Origin: Phycisphaerae bacterium
GTDB lineage: Bacteria > Planctomycetota > Phycisphaerae > UBA1845
Direction: 5' to 3'
Length of the DNA stretch: 38,215 nt
Assembly (NCBI GenBank): GCA_021604825.1
Contig: BQJS01000016.1
Coordinates: 1 to 38,215, forward strand
Shown: positions 8,518 to 17,666 of the stretch, piece after piece
Layout of the letters: each line of letters begins with the position of its first letter
Numbering within the stretch: the first letter of the stretch is position 1
The notes under the pieces: model-generated
Seen by the model: only the letters and a program-made list of their open reading frames with translations
What the model was told of the DNA's origin: nothing
Database searches by the model: none
Translations under genes and position numbers: made by a program

Positions 8518-9117
8518 TTACTCGTCTTCTTCGCGCAGCCGCATGCTCAACCACGCCCGCACGCGCCGCCATTCGTTCTCAATCGTTCGCGTCGAAAGCT
8601 CCAAGACCTTGCCGACCTCGGGCACCGTCAGCCCGCCAAAGAATCGCAGTTCGACAATACGCGCCTGTCGTTCGTCGAGGTCAGCCAGTTCACTCAGGAC
8701 GTCATCCAACGCAACGATATCCACAACGCTCGGCGATGTACTCTTGATCCCGGAAAGCGTCACCCGTTCGCCGTCGGCGGCTCGTTTTAGCGTTCGTTTG
8801 CCGCGCGCATAGTCCTTGAGAATCTGCCGCATCGCCGTCGCGGCCACCGCAAAGAAGTGCGCCCGATCCTCCCAACTCGGTGGTGAAGACTTCGCCAGTT
8901 TCGCAAACGCTTCGTGTACGAGCGCGGTCGGTTGCAGCGTGTGCTGTGGATTCTGCCCTTTAAAGCAGTGATGAGCCAGCGATCGAAGATTTTCATACAC
9001 CAGATCAAACAATTCGCCAGCTGCCCGCGCATCGCCCTGCCGCATGCGGGCGAGAATCAGCGTCGCATCGCCGAGCGCGTCTTGAGGCTTTCCATCGTTT
9101 TGACCGGGTCCATTCAT
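8518..9117 (-). CDS. ECF RNA polymerase sigma factor
   Basis: 199 residues. Region 2 covers about residues 18-110 (AAGELFDLVYENLRSLAHH through HFFAVAATAMRQILKDYARG); region 4 covers about 130-195, with a helix-turn-helix in FFGGLTVPEVGKVLELSTRT. The phrases HTLQPTALVHEAF and AHFFAVAATAMRQIL are hallmarks of the ECF subfamily that is abundant in planctomycetes and acidobacteria and is usually paired with a protein kinase. It directs RNA polymerase to a dedicated promoter set. No anti-sigma factor is adjacent; the kinase encoded right downstream is the likely regulator. It diverges from the lipoprotein gene at 9313, and the 195-nt gap should hold both promoters, though I cannot assign the boxes. 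Confidence 0.95.
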   Translation of the reverse strand: MNGPGQNDGKPQDALGDATLILARMRQGDARAAGELFDLVYENLRSLAHHCFKGQNPQHTLQPTALVHEAFAKLAKSSPPSWEDRAHFFAVAATAMRQILKDYARGKRTLKRAADGERVTLSGIKSTSPSVVDIVALDDVLSELADLDERQARIVELRFFGGLTVPEVGKVLELSTRTIENEWRRVRAWLSMRLREEDE

Positions 9118-9312
9118 CGCAGAATCATTCTACCGACTTCGCTGCTAAGGCACTATTGGGCAACGCGTTACGCACCGCCAAGCACGATTTTGGTTTTTTG
9201 GCTGCGGGGTTTTGGCGCAGACCTCGTTTACCAGTTAGCCGCCAACGTTCCTCACACGTTCGCTGGCGGGCAGACGGAACGTGTAATCAGTCAGTCAACA
9301 GGATGAAATGAC

Positions 9313-10887
9313 ATGCAGGTCAATCGAGAAAGAGTGTGGTTGGTTCGGATTCTGGGTATATCTCTGATCGCCGGATTGATGGTCCATGCCGGTGGTTGCA
9401 CACCGATGGCACCAACCGGTGGAAGTGACAACGGTGGCAGTGACAATGGCAGCAACGACGGAGGCGGCGACGGCGGGAGTAACGATGGCGGTGGCGACAA
9501 TGGCGGCGGAGACAATGGCGAGGGCGGCGGGAATGATAGTGCCAAAGAGGCCATCATCAAGACGCAAATCATCGTGGGCCTTGGGGGCAAGATCGATCTG
9601 GGCGACGACCTGCTCGTGTACGGTGTGGGCAACGACGAAGATGAAAACGTCGTGTTCCAACGCTTCAATCAGCCACCCGGCGTACACTTTTTGGTTCCTT
9701 CCGAAATCGACAAGGACACCGACGGCGGCACCATGATTCCCGGTAGCGATCAGTTGTTCGGACATCGCGACTTTGAAGTCGTCGGCAAGAAAGTCGCCCT
9801 CGTCCGCTCCAACAATTCGATGTCAATCTATGACACACAAACCGATGCATTCGTGGACATCGATCCGTCGGAAATCACGCTGCATCGAATCCCAACAAAT
9901 CAAGACGTGCCCGGCAACACCATCTCTGAGGGCCCATACGTCGCGACCATCAACGACACCGAAGAAGTCGCCGACGGAAACGCCATCAAGATTATTGACA
10001 CCAGCGGCGACCAACCCGTCGTGATGAGCTTTCCCAATCCACTCGGCGAACTTGACGAAGAAGTCATCGAATTCAGCCAAGTCATTGTCGACGCTGAGAA
10101 TCGCCAAGTGGTAGCCGCTGGCACGAGTTTTCAAAACGACTTCTACCTGTGGGACCTCGACGATCCGAGCGCCAATGCCGAGCGCTTCGATGCTGGACCC
10201 GGAACGACGTTTGGCCTCGTCGGCGAGATGACGCAGATGCGACTCGATGGCGGATACCTGATGTACCACGATGTCTCGGACTTCGATCCCGTTGTCACCC
10301 TGGTGAACCTCGCCGATCGCACCGTGATGCAGCTTGATCCGAGTCTTGAAGAGTCTCCCGTCGCGCTGGCTGGCGGAAGCTTTGGGTACTTCCTCTTCGA
10401 CGAGGAAGCCGACCTTGAAGACACATCACCGAGTACGTTGATGTTGCGGAGTGCGATCGGAAATGTCGCCACCGCACCAACCGCCACCCGCGCAAGCCAA
10501 CTGGACCTTTACGATTTCCGAAGCACCGAAGTCAGCCTCGCCTCCAATGCCGGCCCCGTGTTTTCGCAGGAAGACTGCGCCGAGCAGAAGCGCGTCGGGT
10601 ATGGCGAGAGCGCATGCATCACGCCCGATGGCAGCCGCTGGTTTATCGCTGGCGGAGGTCAACCGCGGGCTCAGGATTTCGTACTGATGAGTACGGGCGG
10701 CGAGTTCAGCGACTTTGAGGACCCGGAAGGAACGACGATACCCGGCTCGCTAATGGGCGCGGACGTCGTGTGTACATCGGATGTGGTGGCCTTCCGCGGA
10801 CTGCGTGACACGGGCGACGGAACGGGCTGCATTCCGCAACAGGATTGGGTGATCTCGATCATCGTTCTTGACCGCCTGGACAACTAG
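9313..10887 (+). CDS. Large lipoprotein with Gly/Asn/Asp-rich linker and possible beta-propeller
   Basis: 524 residues. The signal peptide ends in VHAGGC (Cys29), a plausible lipobox. A low-complexity linker of about 45 residues built from GGSDNG/GGGDNG units follows; its DNA is a string of GGC-GAC-AAT-like repeats. The remaining 430 residues contain repeated beta-rich segments such as DDLLVYGVGN, GKKVALVRSNNSMSIYD and GGYLMYHDVSD, in which a value is displayed and then followed by an acidic turn. This pattern suggests a WD40-like or other propeller fold, but I cannot define the blades. Two Cys-containing segments near the end (EDCAEQKRVGYGESAC, and GADVVCTS with GTGCIPQ) may form disulphides. 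Probably anchored in a membrane and facing outward. AGGA lies nine nt before the ATG. Confidence 0.85.
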   Translation: MQVNRERVWLVRILGISLIAGLMVHAGGCTPMAPTGGSDNGGSDNGSNDGGGDGGSNDGGGDNGGGDNGEGGGNDSAKEAIIKTQIIVGLGGKIDLGDDLLVYGVGNDEDENVVFQRFNQPPGVHFLVPSEIDKDTDGGTMIPGSDQLFGHRDFEVVGKKVALVRSNNSMSIYDTQTDAFVDIDPSEITLHRIPTNQDVPGNTISEGPYVATINDTEEVADGNAIKIIDTSGDQPVVMSFPNPLGELDEEVIEFSQVIVDAENRQVVAAGTSFQNDFYLWDLDDPSANAERFDAGPGTTFGLVGEMTQMRLDGGYLMYHDVSDFDPVVTLVNLADRTVMQLDPSLEESPVALAGGSFGYFLFDEEADLEDTSPSTLMLRSAIGNVATAPTATRASQLDLYDFRSTEVSLASNAGPVFSQEDCAEQKRVGYGESACITPDGSRWFIAGGGQPRAQDFVLMSTGGEFSDFEDPEGTTIPGSLMGADVVCTSDVVAFRGLRDTGDGTGCIPQQDWVISIIVLDRLDN

Positions 10888-10944
10888 CCGCGGAGATTTT
10901 TGACAGATACAAATGACCGCCAATGTAGGCGTTCATTCGCGCCA

Positions 10945-10986
10945 GCCCCGGGATCGCCTCCAACCGCGGTATCCCGGGGCGCTTTT
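10945..10986 (+). terminator. Rho-independent terminator after the lipoprotein gene
   Basis: GCCCCGGGAT (10945-10954) pairs perfectly with ATCCCGGGGC (10971-10980) across a 16-nt loop, followed by GCTTTTG. The T run is short (four), but the 10-bp GC-rich stem is strong. It lies 57 nt after the stop of the lipoprotein gene. Confidence 0.7.
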
Positions 10987-11120
10987 GCGCGCCGAGATCC
11001 ACAAGTTTCGACATGTGGCGGCCTTCATCACGCGATGCGATTGAGGTTAGGATGGATGGCACAATCGTGGAATGTTTTCCAAGTGCTGCGACACTACACT
11101 TGAAACAAGGACGACGGATT

Positions 11121-12137
11121 ATGCTAAGAAGCCTACTGTGTATTGCCATGGTATCGACGTATGCAACCGTCGCCCTCGCCGATGAAAAACCGAATCATAG
11201 CGAAGAACCGCAGGGGGTTGACAAAATTTGCGTCGAAGCAAAAGCGGTACAGCCACTCGTCGCGTCGTCGATCGCCAAGACGTTCCTAGATGCAGCCCCC
11301 AAGCTGCCACGTATCAAAAACCGCAAGCTCTACCTCGACGAAAGCACCCGCACCTACTACAGCCCCCAGCGCCGCAAAGAAATCGAAGAAAAGCAGGGCA
11401 TCACTCTCGTCGAAAAAGAAGTCTCCGAACGCTTCTTCTACACCACCAAATTCGGCACGCCCATCGCCTACGTTCGCGCCCTCGAACTCTTTGCGCCACA
11501 CAGCGACGGCAAGTTAGCCGGCAAACGCATTCTCGATTTCGGATACGGTAACATCGGCCAACTGCGCATGCTGGCGACTTGTGGGGTCGATGCGGTCGGC
11601 GTGGATGTCGATCCGCTTTTTCGCGAACTGTATAGCCAACCCGAGGATCAAGGCGACGTACCCTGCGGTTCGGGCAAAACGGGCCACGTCAAAATCATCG
11701 ACGGCCGCTTCCCCGAAATCGCAAGCGAAGTCGGCGGCGGATACGACCTGATCACCTCAAAGAACACGCTCAAGAACGGTTTCTTCAACCCCGAAAGCCA
11801 CGTACCCAAAGAGCGACTCGTAGACCTAGGCGTATCGCTCGAAGAATTCGCCAAGACCATCCACAAAGCCCTCAAACCCGGCGGCGTCTTTCTGATCTAC
11901 AACATCTGCCCAGCCCCCAGCAAACCCGAAGAACCCTACAAACATTGGGCCGACGGCAGAAGTCCATTCTCAAAGGAAATGCTAGAGGCAACCGGCTTCA
12001 AAGTCGTCAGCTACAACGCCAACGACGATAAGGAAACAAGAAGGATGGCCAAAGCCCTGGGATGGGCCGAACCGGATCGAGGGATGGATTTGGAGAATGA
12101 CCTTTTTGGTACCTATACGATCGCTATCAAAAAGTAG
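11121..12137 (+). CDS. Predicted exported SAM-dependent methyltransferase-like protein
   Basis: 338 residues from the ATG at 11121, preceded by AAGGACGACGG; the in-frame reading from 11013 is not needed. The N-terminus MLRSLLCIAMVSTYATVALA-DE looks like a classical Sec signal peptide with an ALA cleavage site. The rest is a class I (Rossmann) methyltransferase: motif I KRILDFGYGNIGQLRML (about 135-151), acidic strand-2 end AVGVDVDP (158-165), then GGYDLITSKNTLKNG (motif IV region) and HKALKPGGVFLIYNI (motif VI/VII region). SAM is normally cytoplasmic, so a signal peptide on such a domain is unexpected. Either it is active in another compartment, or the fold is reused, or the hydrophobic start is a membrane anchor. 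Substrate unknown. Confidence 0.82.
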   Translation: MLRSLLCIAMVSTYATVALADEKPNHSEEPQGVDKICVEAKAVQPLVASSIAKTFLDAAPKLPRIKNRKLYLDESTRTYYSPQRRKEIEEKQGITLVEKEVSERFFYTTKFGTPIAYVRALELFAPHSDGKLAGKRILDFGYGNIGQLRMLATCGVDAVGVDVDPLFRELYSQPEDQGDVPCGSGKTGHVKIIDGRFPEIASEVGGGYDLITSKNTLKNGFFNPESHVPKERLVDLGVSLEEFAKTIHKALKPGGVFLIYNICPAPSKPEEPYKHWADGRSPFSKEMLEATGFKVVSYNANDDKETRRMAKALGWAEPDRGMDLENDLFGTYTIAIKK

Positions 12138-12209
12138 TTTCACGCTACAAACGCCTGGCTTTGGACTCACCCGCTCCTTGGCGATAGACTCATGCGCGGA
12201 GGTCTAGCG

Positions 12210-12872
12210 ATGGGCTTGATTCGTTCCAGCACTACATTCTCTGATACCGTACCAAGTCTCAAAGGTATTTGCGCTGAGATCGAATCAATCAGCGGCTTAC
12301 CGGTAACCGTTATTGAATCGGAGCCTCCGGAGTTCCCCAATCGCGAATTGTATCGTGCGAGGATTGCATTCGCATGTTCGCCAGAGGGGACTCTGAAAGT
12401 CCGGGCATTTCGGAATCGGCTCCATTACGTTCAGACTATTCCCGAATCGCCCGGGGCCGACGCATGCGAAAAGGAAGTTGAGAATTCCAGTCAATCTCAT
12501 TCGGATGCCCTTATTAACCGCGAATCTGCACCAGTCGCCGAACAGTCCATTTGTCTCACTGGTTATGTCGGCAATGAGATGACGTTGTTCTTTGTCACAG
12601 AGCTCGCGCTTGAAGCGTTGGGAGGCACACCGCATGAACCAATCGACGACGACGTGCGAAACAAATTCGCCCGATCGATTAGCGAACAAGAACTAAAGCT
12701 GCGTCGAAAAGAAACAAAGGACGCCCTCTTTCTCCCTAGGATTTTCCAAAGGCTATTCCTGCTCGTTTTCATTCCGATGCTTCTTGTCATGGCTCTTGTT
12801 ACGGCGATTTTAGATGCTCCTACTTTCGTTCATGAGCGATTGAGAAAGAAGGGCGAGTCGAAGCGGAATTGA
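12210..12872 (+). CDS. Unknown protein with one C-terminal membrane segment
   Basis: 220 residues. The ATG at 12210 is chosen because GGAGGT lies six nt upstream; an in-frame ATG at 12192 precedes that site. About 175 residues of soluble sequence come first with no recognised domain, followed by a hydrophobic helix (LFLLVFIPMLLVMALVTAIL) and a basic tail (HERLRKKGESKRN). This is a tail-anchor-like layout, so the bulk is probably cytoplasmic. No known motif. Its neighbours, an exported methyltransferase-like protein and a small lipoprotein, suggest an envelope setting but no specific task. Confidence 0.7.
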   Translation: MGLIRSSTTFSDTVPSLKGICAEIESISGLPVTVIESEPPEFPNRELYRARIAFACSPEGTLKVRAFRNRLHYVQTIPESPGADACEKEVENSSQSHSDALINRESAPVAEQSICLTGYVGNEMTLFFVTELALEALGGTPHEPIDDDVRNKFARSISEQELKLRRKETKDALFLPRIFQRLFLLVFIPMLLVMALVTAILDAPTFVHERLRKKGESKRN

Positions 12873-12959
12873 TACCACCGGGCAATAAACGGCTAAGTAA
12901 ATGCTAACGCGAGTCAGAAAACTAGTTGCGGTTCCGTTCGACCCTCGAAGAAGAGACTT

Positions 12960-13166
12960 GTGCGACAACTCTTGTGTTTGGGAATGATGATCATCACCGG
13001 GTGCACAGCCGCAGTCACTCCTACCACCGAAGAGCAAGCGAGAGTAACTTGCGAACACGAAGAGACAGCCTATCACGCAAAGAGTGAAATCAGCGAGCTC
13101 AAGAAACTCGCCGACGAATTGAAGCGGAAGAATAGTGCATCTAAAGAAGCGGCCGCCGAGCAATAG
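12960..13166 (+). CDS. Small putative lipoprotein with helical tail
   Basis: 68 residues from a GTG start at 12960, with AAGAAGAGA just upstream. MRQLLCLGMMIITGC is a short signal peptide with a lipobox-like IITGC, placing the lipidated Cys at residue 15. The rest is highly charged and helical (SEISELKKLADELKRKNSA), a likely coiled coil, similar in plan to small Lpp-like or spacer lipoproteins. No homologue recognised. It lies 88 nt after the preceding gene. Confidence 0.6.
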   Translation: MRQLLCLGMMIITGCTAAVTPTTEEQARVTCEHEETAYHAKSEISELKKLADELKRKNSASKEAAAEQ

Positions 13167-13470
13167 GCGGCTCCCGACACCTACACTTCGATCCGATCGC
13201 CGCGTCCATCTCGGCTCCCTGGTGGACTCTATTGGTGTTGGAATCTGACCGGTTGACCCAATAGGATTGTTCTTTCCATCGTCTTCATGGCGTATCTGAC
13301 TCCTCGATTATTGGACATCCACGATAGGCAGTGCCACATCGCCGTCATTTCTCCGGGAAATGCGTACAACGCCGCATTTAACTGCTTAGCCGAATGCCAT
13401 ACAATGCCTTCGGTGATTGCCGAGTTTGACAAGCACCGCCATCAACTGCCTGGGGCAAGGGAAAGAAGAC
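13167..13470. other. Intergenic stretch with a 7-bp inverted repeat
   Basis: No supported gene. Reading frames of 60-100 codons exist on both strands but have no good ribosome binding site, no recognised domain and no signal sequence. CTATTGG (13229-13235) and CCAATAG (13258-13264) form an inverted repeat with a 22-nt spacer and no T run. The promoter of the exported nuclease-like gene should lie here. Confidence 0.4.
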
Positions 13471-15546
13471 ATGGGATGTCACTCAAACCACCGATCAATG
13501 CGCGCCGACATCATTATTCTCACGCTGGCTATCATTTGTTCGTGCGTGAGCAGCGCGTATGCCTTCGATCCGTTGTCAGGTGACTATTCAAAAGACGACG
13601 CGCTCGACGTGCGCATCGTCGCCTACAACCACGCCCGCAACTTCATCGATAATTCCAGCACCGATGCGGAGTTCAATCGCATCCTGGTGGCGCTCAATCC
13701 CGACATCGTTTGTTTTGAAGAGTTCGTCAGCACCGTTTCCGTCAGCGACGTCGCGAATCGCATGAACAGTATTCTGCCGACACCCGGGGGCTGGCACGTT
13801 CATTTCGGTTTGCTCGGCGGCATCCGAACCGTACTTGTGTCGCGGTTCCCTTTGACCATGACTCGAATCGACACCATCCCAGCCTCTTCGTCGCGCGGTG
13901 TGACCATCGCGTTGGCCGACCTTCCCGATGCCACTTACGCGGACGACATCTATCTCCTTGGCGTGCACTTAAAATGTTGCGGCGATGCCGGTGGATCGGA
14001 AGATGAAAGTCGCCAGGACAGTGCCGACGCCATCGCCAATTGGTTGGGAGATGCCCGAGGTGTCGTGCGAGCGTCCGGCGACAACGTTGTCCTCGCTGCC
14101 GACACGCCGATGATCGTGCTGGGAGATTTCAACATGGTCGGCGGGCCACAACCGGAGGCGACCATCACCACCGGCGACATTCAAGACGAAGCGACCTATG
14201 GCGTTGATGTGTCCGGCGACTGGGACGTCAGCGACATGACCGACCTCATGCCAGCCGATCCGTTTACCGGCGACACCTTTACGTGGCAGGGAAACCAAAG
14301 CTTCCCACCGTCGGCGCTCGATCGGATGTTTTACACCGACAGCGTCGCGACGATCGCCAACAGTTTCGTGCTGAACACCGACACCATGTCTGCACCAGCA
14401 CTGGCTGCCGCTGGCTTACAAGCCGGCGATACGTTGTCCAACAATACGTCTGACCACCTCCCCATCGTGATGGACCTGCGAATGAGCAGCGCGACCTGCT
14501 TAGCCGACCCCGATTGCGACGACGGCGTTTTCTGCAATGGTGCCGAAACCTGTGATGGCAACAGCACCTGCCAACCGGGCACCGATCCATGCCCCGGTGA
14601 TTTGTGCAATGAATTGCTCGACGAATGCGGCTCATGCTCGGCTGACGGCGACTGCGACGATGGCAATGCCTGCACAACCGACACCTGCGCTGCCGGCGCT
14701 TGTCAGAACGCATGCCCGATACTGATCGATACGTTCCCGCACAGCGAGAACTTTGACTCGGACTTTGGGCCATGGAGCAACACCAGCGGTGACGACATCG
14801 ACTGGACGCGACTCAGCGGTGCGACACCCTCCAGCGGCACCGGTCCGTCGAATGATCACACCAGCGGGTCAGGATCCTACGCATACACCGAAGCCTCAAC
14901 CGCGAACAATGGCAGCCCAGACAAGACCGCAATTCTTCAGAGTCCCTGCGTTGACTTAACAGGCGCCAGCGCGGCGTCGCTTACCTTCTGGTATCACATG
15001 CTCGGCACAAGCCTTGGAACGCTCGATGTGGAAATCTCGGATGAATGTTCCACATGGACCAGCGTATTCAACGTCTCGGGCAATCAGGGCGACCAGTGGA
15101 TTCAAGCCAACATCGATATCACTGCGCATGTGGGAACGGTCAAGACGATTCGATTCAGAGGCGTCACAGGATCAAGTTGGAGCAGCGACATTGCCATCGA
15201 CGACATCGAACTGACCATTGTGCCCGGTTGCTCGATCGACGATGACTGCGACGACGGCGTGTTCTGTAACGGACCCGAATCGTGCAACGCCGGTACCTGC
15301 AACACCGGCAGCGCGCCGTGCGTCACCGAATCTTGGTGCAGAGAGTCCGACGATTCATGTATTCCATTTGGCAACGGCGACTTTGAACCCGATGGCGATG
15401 TGGACTTGACGGACTACGCGATGTTTATGGCCTGCTTCGGTCAGCCCGCCAGCGGAGGTTGCGAGTCGGCCAACATGTCGGGCGACGAAATCATCGATAT
15501 AGCCGACCTGCAGGCGTTCGTCGGCCAACTTGCAGGTCCGAACTAG
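13471..15546 (+). CDS. Exported endonuclease/exonuclease/phosphatase-fold protein with MAM-like and dockerin-like modules
   Basis: 691 residues from the ATG at 13471, preceded by GGGAAAGAAGAC. Signal peptide ends at about SSAYA-FDP. Residues 45-337 are an endonuclease/exonuclease/phosphatase (EEP) domain: AYNHARN (Asn53), CFEEF (Glu83), LGVHLK (His166), LGDFN (Asp219, Asn221), ALDRMF (Asp284) and SDHLP (Asp328, His329) match its metal and catalytic positions. Then come Cys-rich DxDCDDGxFCNGxExC units (about 343-415), a MAM-like or concanavalin-type beta module (about 423-600), another Cys-rich unit, and a C-terminal dockerin-like pair of EF-hand loops (FEPDGDVDLTDYAMF and MSGDEIIDIADLQAF). 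The substrate may be nucleic acid, a phosphoester or a lipid head group. Probably secreted or surface-bound. Confidence 0.9.
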   Translation: MGCHSNHRSMRADIIILTLAIICSCVSSAYAFDPLSGDYSKDDALDVRIVAYNHARNFIDNSSTDAEFNRILVALNPDIVCFEEFVSTVSVSDVANRMNSILPTPGGWHVHFGLLGGIRTVLVSRFPLTMTRIDTIPASSSRGVTIALADLPDATYADDIYLLGVHLKCCGDAGGSEDESRQDSADAIANWLGDARGVVRASGDNVVLAADTPMIVLGDFNMVGGPQPEATITTGDIQDEATYGVDVSGDWDVSDMTDLMPADPFTGDTFTWQGNQSFPPSALDRMFYTDSVATIANSFVLNTDTMSAPALAAAGLQAGDTLSNNTSDHLPIVMDLRMSSATCLADPDCDDGVFCNGAETCDGNSTCQPGTDPCPGDLCNELLDECGSCSADGDCDDGNACTTDTCAAGACQNACPILIDTFPHSENFDSDFGPWSNTSGDDIDWTRLSGATPSSGTGPSNDHTSGSGSYAYTEASTANNGSPDKTAILQSPCVDLTGASAASLTFWYHMLGTSLGTLDVEISDECSTWTSVFNVSGNQGDQWIQANIDITAHVGTVKTIRFRGVTGSSWSSDIAIDDIELTIVPGCSIDDDCDDGVFCNGPESCNAGTCNTGSAPCVTESWCRESDDSCIPFGNGDFEPDGDVDLTDYAMFMACFGQPASGGCESANMSGDEIIDIADLQAFVGQLAGPN

Positions 15547-15608
15547 CGCGAGCGATCAAGACGCCGGCGGGGCAAGGCGCATGCCAACCGCGTTGTGGGC
15601 AATCACAC

Positions 15609-17666
15609 CTACCCAGCCCAATGCGTTTCTTCCTCGGCAGGGGTTTCGTCCGCGTCTAGCGCGGCGAGGTGCTCTGGTTTGAAGTAGCGGCTTGCCAGGC
15701 TTCGCAGCGGTACGAGCAGTGCGATGAATAGCGGGAACAACAGTCGCAAGCCCTGAATCGGAATCAGGCTCACCACACTCAGCACTGCCAGGCACGCGGT
15801 TTGAAATCCGGTGTAGGTGTGCATGATCTTTACCGGCACGCGGCGAACGTAGTGCATCTTCGGATACAGCGACGAATCCATAAATAGCAGCGTCAACCGC
15901 TCGAAGAACTGATTGCCGGCCAGCGACACCACACCCATAAACAAGAACACGCCATACAACACAGCCATCGGAATCATCTTCAACACCGGCAACAACAACA
16001 GCGACATGCCAATCAAGAAGTGAACCACGATTCCCGTGATACGATTCTCATTGACGTGCAGCACCCGCTCCTGACGATCGCCCCCCGGCGAGACGACTTC
16101 TTCCACCGTCGCCAATGACCGAAGGTGTGCCAGCGATCGCACCGTCGCAGCCACCAACCAGGGCCAACCGAAGATCGAACACACCCCAACCAGCAAACCC
16201 ACCACCGCAAGATCCCAGTGATACGCAGCTCCTCGTTGCAACTTGTTGTCCGGGTTATTCAGAAGTCGCCCGGTGATGTTGTGCGACAGGAAGATCAGCA
16301 CCGTCGCGAGAATCGCCGGTCCAATCGCCGCAAACCAACTCCACATCGGCCCTTCAAACGGATTCACGATCCACGGACGTTCGTTGGTCGTCCCGAATTT
16401 CTCCGGGGCGTTGAGCGATGGAAGTTCTATTTGATCGCCGAGCAACAGAGCGACGCCAGCCATACTTGCCAGCGCGATCGCCGGTCCGAAGTCGGCAAGA
16501 AACTCGCGCATCTTGGGTTGGAGGTATCGACTTCGACGAAACCGTGACAGGTTCGTCGCAATATAAAACGTTCCCAGCGCGAGGATCAACGAGAAGAACG
16601 CCACATCGTGATCGGAATTGTCGCCCGAAAAACTCTCGTTGAACATCCCGAATATCGCCCGAAGCGATTCATAGATGAACAGCATCGACATGAGTGCCGC
16701 GAAAATCTCATCGGTGAATCGCGTGAAGAAGCGCATCAGCGCGCTGGCGTCGGTGACAGCCAATATGATAAGAAGCAAACTCGTCCAAAAACCAACCCAC
16801 GCATACGTCGGTAAAAACGGTAGATTTTGGTCATTGCACAAACGCGCGAGTATCGCCGTGAAGATCAAAAGCGGTCCAATCCCACCAAGGATGATCAACG
16901 GATGGCCCGCGATGAATGCGTAAAGTAGCCCACAGACAGCCGTCGAAATCAGCATTTCCACAACACCAATATCCCCGCCCGTCTCTTTACCCATGATGCC
17001 GCCGAACGTGATCGCCGGCGCCAGACACGCGAAGAACAAAAACACGATCGCAGAAATCGTTCGGGCGTTGAGCCCATCGCGAAAGTCGGCTGCATATTGT
17101 GGAAGACGACGCTTGAGATCGTTGACAATGCCACCGCACAACCGCCCGGTTGAAACCAATGCGTCGGGAACGGCGGCGGCTTCTACGACCGGCGCACTTG
17201 TACGCCGAATGAAGTCATCCAGCGCTCGAAGCAGATCGTCTTTGCTCCGCGCCGCATCGATCTCGTAGCGGAACTCATCGTCCGACATTACTCGGGCGAT
17301 CGTCGCCAACGTATCAAGGTGAACCTCCGCCGCCCCCTTCGGACCGATCAGCACGAACACAAAACGCGTCGGAATTCCATCGGGCGCGCCGAAATTCAGC
17401 GGGTGGGCCAAGCGAAGAAAAACGATGACCGGTTCGGTTAGCGTATCGAGATAAGCGTGCGGGACCGCCACACCACGACCGATCGCCGTAGAAGCCGACG
17501 ATTCGCGCTGAAGAAGCGATTCCTCAACAGCCGCTTGCTGCGACGCATCAATTTTGCCGTTGCGAACGGCGACTTCCACCGCTTGCGAGAGAATGTCGTC
17601 AAAGCTCGATGCCGGCAGACCCAGAACAAATGAGTCGTCGTTGATTGTCTTTTGAAGCAGCTCCAC
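15609..17666 (-). CDS. PTS EIIA domain fused to SLC4/band 3-type anion transporter
   Basis: 685 residues from the GTG at 17666, chosen because GGAGG lies seven nt upstream; the frame stays open to a TTG at 17702. Residues 1-155 are a PTS EIIA domain of the mannitol/fructose class: AIGRGVAVPHA carries the phosphoacceptor His70. Residues 185-675 are an SLC4 (bicarbonate/borate) transporter: LAPAITFGGIMGKETG and VVEMLISTAVCGLLYAF mark the first helices, FTDEIFAALMSMLFIYESL the middle, and YVRRVPVKIMHTYTGFQTAC plus FKPEHLAALDADE the end. From memory, these segments resemble animal anion exchangers closely. The protein should sit in the inner membrane and move bicarbonate or another anion, possibly under control of PTS phosphorylation. 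No other PTS gene is in the window. Confidence 0.93.
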   Translation of the reverse strand: MELLQKTINDDSFVLGLPASSFDDILSQAVEVAVRNGKIDASQQAAVEESLLQRESSASTAIGRGVAVPHAYLDTLTEPVIVFLRLAHPLNFGAPDGIPTRFVFVLIGPKGAAEVHLDTLATIARVMSDDEFRYEIDAARSKDDLLRALDDFIRRTSAPVVEAAAVPDALVSTGRLCGGIVNDLKRRLPQYAADFRDGLNARTISAIVFLFFACLAPAITFGGIMGKETGGDIGVVEMLISTAVCGLLYAFIAGHPLIILGGIGPLLIFTAILARLCNDQNLPFLPTYAWVGFWTSLLLIILAVTDASALMRFFTRFTDEIFAALMSMLFIYESLRAIFGMFNESFSGDNSDHDVAFFSLILALGTFYIATNLSRFRRSRYLQPKMREFLADFGPAIALASMAGVALLLGDQIELPSLNAPEKFGTTNERPWIVNPFEGPMWSWFAAIGPAILATVLIFLSHNITGRLLNNPDNKLQRGAAYHWDLAVVGLLVGVCSIFGWPWLVAATVRSLAHLRSLATVEEVVSPGGDRQERVLHVNENRITGIVVHFLIGMSLLLLPVLKMIPMAVLYGVFLFMGVVSLAGNQFFERLTLLFMDSSLYPKMHYVRRVPVKIMHTYTGFQTACLAVLSVVSLIPIQGLRLLFPLFIALLVPLRSLASRYFKPEHLAALDADETPAEEETHWAG

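Noticed and set aside
9415..9540. Repetitive GGC-GAC-AAT-like DNA that might be a minisatellite or CRISPR-like array
   Set aside because: Units are short, irregular and in frame; they simply encode the Gly/Asn/Asp linker of the lipoprotein.
13229..13583. Open frames of 60-98 codons on both strands before the nuclease-like gene
   Set aside because: No ribosome binding site, signal or domain, and the frames overlap each other on opposite strands.
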